Source: Actinomadura latina NBRC 106108 (GTDB lineage: Bacteria > Actinomycetota > Actinomycetes > Streptosporangiales > Streptosporangiaceae). Taken from it: a DNA stretch of 64,000 nt. Under the pieces are notes generated by a model. That model was not told the DNA's origin and made no database searches. It saw only the letters and a list, made by a program, of their open reading frames with translations. Positions within the stretch are counted from its first letter, which is position 1. Every line of letters starts with the position of its first letter. Below are positions 62,175 through 64,000 of this stretch, piece after piece. The stretch covers positions 186,001 to 250,000 of the forward strand of contig NZ_BCQS01000006.1 of assembly GCF_001552195.1 (NCBI RefSeq), read 5' to 3'. The position numbers and the translations under genes were made by a program.

Positions 62175-63349
62175 CCAGGGTTAATGAGTCATGGCGGTTT
62201 GGTGAGTGGACGGGCCGGTGGTGTGGGCGTATGCCGGTGACATGGCCAGATACCCCCAGGGCGGCGGGATGACCGACGCGGGCCGTGAACGGCGAGAACA
62301 GATTCGGATGCAGGCCGCGCAGTGGTTCGGTGAGCGTCGGCCCAACGCGTGGATCGCTGCGGAGTTGCGGGTCGGTGTGCGGCAGGTGGAGAAGTGGCGG
62401 CAGGCCTGGCGTCAGGGCGGGCCCGAGGCGTTGCGGTCCAAAGGTCCGCATCGGCGGGCGCGGCTGGACGGGGCCGCCTTCGCCCGGTTGGAGGCCGAAC
62501 TGAACCGCGGGCCGGCCGCGCACGGCTATGCCGATGACCAGCGGTGGACGCTGGGCCGGATCGCGGCACTGATCAGGAGCCTGTTCGGGATCGAGTACAC
62601 CCTGCCGGGGGTGTCGCTGCTGCTGCGCCGCAACGGCTGGTCGGTCCAGGTCCCCGGGCGCCGTGCGATCGAACGCGACGACCATGCCATCGAAGTGTGG
62701 AAGACGCAGGTGTGACCGCAGGTGGAACCACCGCGGGCGACCTGGGTGCCTGGATCTGTTTCCAAGACGAAACGGGTCAGGGGCTCAGGCCGCCCGGTGA
62801 ACGCTCCTGGAGCCGGCGGGGACACCGGCCGCAGGTGAGGGTGCACGGCGGCGACCACGGCGGACGGGTCTCGGTCGCCGGGATGGTCTGCTACCGCCCG
62901 GGGATGCGGCCCCGGCTGATCTACCGGCTGCACCACTACCGCCGCCGCCAAGGCGAACGCGCCGCCTTCACCCTGAACGAGTACAAAGTGCTGCTGCAGG
63001 CCGCCCACCAGCAGTTACCCGGCGGGAAGATCGTGCTGGTCTGGGACAACCTGAACATCCACCACTCAAAGTCGATGCGGGAGTTCATCGACGCCCACGC
63101 CGACTGGCTCACGGTGTTCTACCTACCGGCCTACGCCCCCGACCTCAACCCCGCCGAGAGCGTGTGGTCCCTGCTGAAACGCTCCATGGCCAACTTCCTG
63201 GCCACCGACCTGGACCACCTCACCCACATGATCAAACACCGCCTCAAAGTCATCCAGCACCACCCCGACGTGCTCGACGGCTGCCTGACCACCACAGGCC
63301 TCACCCTCAACACCACATCCGCCATCACCAATTTTAACCCGGGACTGTA
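62172..63349 (+). mobile_element. IS630-family insertion sequence
   Basis: Two overlapping reading frames encode an IS630 transposase. Near the ends, CCAGGGTTAA (62175-62184) and TCATGGCGG (62189-62197) correspond to inverse copies TTAACCCGGG (63334-63343) and CCGCCATCA. TA at 62172 and TA at 63348 could be the TA duplication of the family. The outer edges of the repeats differ by three bases, so the precise borders are uncertain. If they are right, removal would join the immunity frame to YGFRCNS and a stop. Confidence 0.75.
62242..62715 (+). CDS. IS630 transposase, first frame (helix-turn-helix part)
   Basis: The 157-residue product starts ARYPQGGGMTDAGRERREQIR, the usual opening of actinobacterial IS630 proteins, and holds an HTH (AAELRVGVRQVEKWRQAWRQGGPEAL) and a winged helix (WTLGRIAALIRSLFGIEYTLPGVSLLLRRNGW). 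It stops at 62715, overlapping the catalytic frame in GTGA. The two parts may be joined by frameshifting or the gene may be damaged. Confidence 0.8.
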   Translation: MARYPQGGGMTDAGRERREQIRMQAAQWFGERRPNAWIAAELRVGVRQVEKWRQAWRQGGPEALRSKGPHRRARLDGAAFARLEAELNRGPAAHGYADDQRWTLGRIAALIRSLFGIEYTLPGVSLLLRRNGWSVQVPGRRAIERDDHAIEVWKTQV

Positions 63350-63371
63350 CGGTTTCCGGTGTAACTCCTGA
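62712..63371 (+). CDS. IS630 transposase, second frame (DDE part)
   Basis: The 219-residue frame carries the catalytic triad: ICFQDETGQGLRPP (first Asp), VLVWDNLNIHHSKSM (second Asp), and YLPAYAPDLNPAESVWSLLKRSM (Glu). All are intact. It starts at GTG 62712, in the -1 frame relative to the first part. Its last seven codons (YGFRCNS) appear to lie outside the element if the TA border is right. Confidence 0.82.
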   Translation: MTAGGTTAGDLGAWICFQDETGQGLRPPGERSWSRRGHRPQVRVHGGDHGGRVSVAGMVCYRPGMRPRLIYRLHHYRRRQGERAAFTLNEYKVLLQAAHQQLPGGKIVLVWDNLNIHHSKSMREFIDAHADWLTVFYLPAYAPDLNPAESVWSLLKRSMANFLATDLDHLTHMIKHRLKVIQHHPDVLDGCLTTTGLTLNTTSAITNFNPGLYGFRCNS

Positions 63372-63388
63372 TCAAGGAGTGACACCTG

Positions 63389-63440
63389 ATGACGACCGAA
63401 GAGAACACGGAGGCCGCGGTGGCCGAGTCTGCGCCTCCCC
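63389..63440 (+). pseudogene. Start of an unknown gene cut by an IS3-family element
   Basis: ATG 63389 is preceded by AAGGAG nine bases away, a very good ribosome site, and begins MTTEENTEAAVAESAPPL. After about 17 codons the sequence turns into DNA typical of the left end of IS3 elements (TGAGATCG at 63441). The frame then runs on without sense into the transposase gene. What the gene encoded cannot be told from 17 residues. Confidence 0.45.
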
Positions 63441-63479
63441 TGAGATCGTGGAGACCGAACCTGGGAGAAGGTTGGGTCG

Positions 63480-63860
63480 TTGGATACCGAGAGACGCTCG
63501 TTCGATCCGGAGTTCCGGGCCGGAGCGGTGCGCATCGTGCAGGAGACCGGCAGGCCGGTTGCGCAGGTGGCTCGTGACCTGGGAATCAACCAGTACACGC
63601 TGCACAACTGGGTGAAGAAGGATCGGTTGGCTGGTTCTGGCGGGAACGGAGGCGGCGCCCTGTCCAAGTCGAAGGGCTCGGGGTTGAGCGGGTCCGAGCG
63701 TGAGGAGCTGGCGCGGCTGCGTCGGCAGAAGGCCGAGATGGCCCGGCGGCACGCTGAGGAGAAGGCCGTGTGGGAGGCCGAGCGCGCTCAGCTGGAGATG
63801 GAGCGTGATGTCCTCAAGCGATCAGTGGTCCTCTGGGTGAAGGAGGCGGAGGGCCGGTGA
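63480..63860 (+). CDS. IS3-family transposase OrfA
   Basis: The 126-residue protein has the orfA HTH (FDPEFRAGAVRIVQETGRPVAQVARDLGINQYTLHNWVKKDR) and a leucine-zipper-like coiled coil at the end (EEKAVWEAERAQLEMERDVLKRSVVLWVKEAE). TTG 63480 is preceded by GGGAGAAGG. It overlaps orfB by four bases; the family makes the active enzyme by -1 frameshifting between them. Confidence 0.87.
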   Translation: MDTERRSFDPEFRAGAVRIVQETGRPVAQVARDLGINQYTLHNWVKKDRLAGSGGNGGGALSKSKGSGLSGSEREELARLRRQKAEMARRHAEEKAVWEAERAQLEMERDVLKRSVVLWVKEAEGR

Positions 63861-64000
63861 GCGTGGCGGCCTTCATCGCCGACCAGAAGACCGGCCATGA
63901 CGTCCCCCACGCCGTGGCCTGCCGGGCGCTGGGCGTCTCGCAGTCCTGGTTCTACAAGTGGAGGCGGCGCATCGGGGGCCAGGCCCCCACCCGCGGGAGC
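63857..64000 (+). CDS. IS3-family transposase OrfB (partial)
   Basis: From GTG 63857 the frame is open through 48 codons to the window edge: VAAFIADQKTGHDVPHAVAC followed by ALGVSQSWFYKW, the N-terminal HTH_21-type segment of IS3 OrfB. The catalytic rve domain lies beyond the window. Confidence 0.82.
   Translation, partial: MSVAAFIADQKTGHDVPHAVACRALGVSQSWFYKWRRRIGGQAPTRGS

Larger units (their letters stand above)
63441..64000 (+). mobile_element. IS3-family insertion sequence (left part; continues beyond the window)
   Basis: The segment contains the orfA gene and the start of orfB in the overlapping arrangement of IS3 elements. The left border is placed at TGAGATCG by its position before orfA, about 40 bases upstream; the right end is not in the window, so no duplication can be checked. 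Confidence 0.65.

Overview
The window is 64 kb of very G+C-rich DNA with short intergenic gaps, many GTG and TTG starts, and genes typical of filamentous actinomycetes: an SAV2177-type methyltransferase, fdxA-dapC, DUF4247, DUF5753/DUF397 pairs, an MmyB-type regulator and many lipoproteins. It is most like a Thermomonosporaceae or Streptomyces-type chromosome; Actinomadura is my guess, inferred from gene content only. No rRNA, tRNA or CRISPR array was recognised.

Region 1 (1-16.6 kb) is ordinary chromosome. It holds the start of a trypsin-like protease with its Trypco1 partner, a lipoprotein, a membrane glycosyltransferase, an MmyB-type regulator, a methyltransferase, and a three-gene block of lipoprotein, secreted protein and membrane Ser/Thr kinase. 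An oxidoreductase, an anchored hydrolase, a reduced CysRS-like protein, an enoyl-CoA hydratase, a NodB deacetylase and fdxA-dapC follow.

Region 2 (16.8-30.4 kb) starts with a tight operon DUF4178-DUF2617-DUF4247-DUF350-membrane aminopropyltransferase. Next is a MerR regulator divergent from an acyl-CoA dehydrogenase with a palindrome between them, an S1P-lyase-like enzyme with an FGGY kinase, a GlcD-type oxidase with a ThDP enzyme, and htpG.

Region 3 (30.5-46.6 kb) holds small enzymes, a saccharopine dehydrogenase-like gene with an internal deletion next to a GlxA regulator, and a WhiJ/BldB/AbaA-like trio. A NodB deacetylase, an MGDG-synthase-like glycosyltransferase and two paralogous DMT transporters follow. 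A secreted cholesterol oxidase is divergent from a dehydrogenase/CMD pair; their shared promoter region carries one site matching the KstR consensus and one matching the KstR2 consensus. An MFS protein and a GT4 glycosyltransferase close the region.

Region 4 (46.8-64 kb) is accessory. A GmrSD-like (DUF262 + DUF1524-like) gene is split by an IS1380-family element with a TTGG target duplication and is followed by radC. Then come a secreted DNRLRE/LamG protein broken by a seven-C frameshift and a 2199-residue secreted RHS protein with a foreign-looking C-terminal tip and a small AT-richer neighbour that may be its immunity gene. An IS630-family element appears to have cut the 3' end of that neighbour, and an IS3-family element begins inside another short reading frame and runs off the window. 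The toxin tip with its neighbour, the broken GmrSD gene and the steroid-type operator pair are the most interesting parts.
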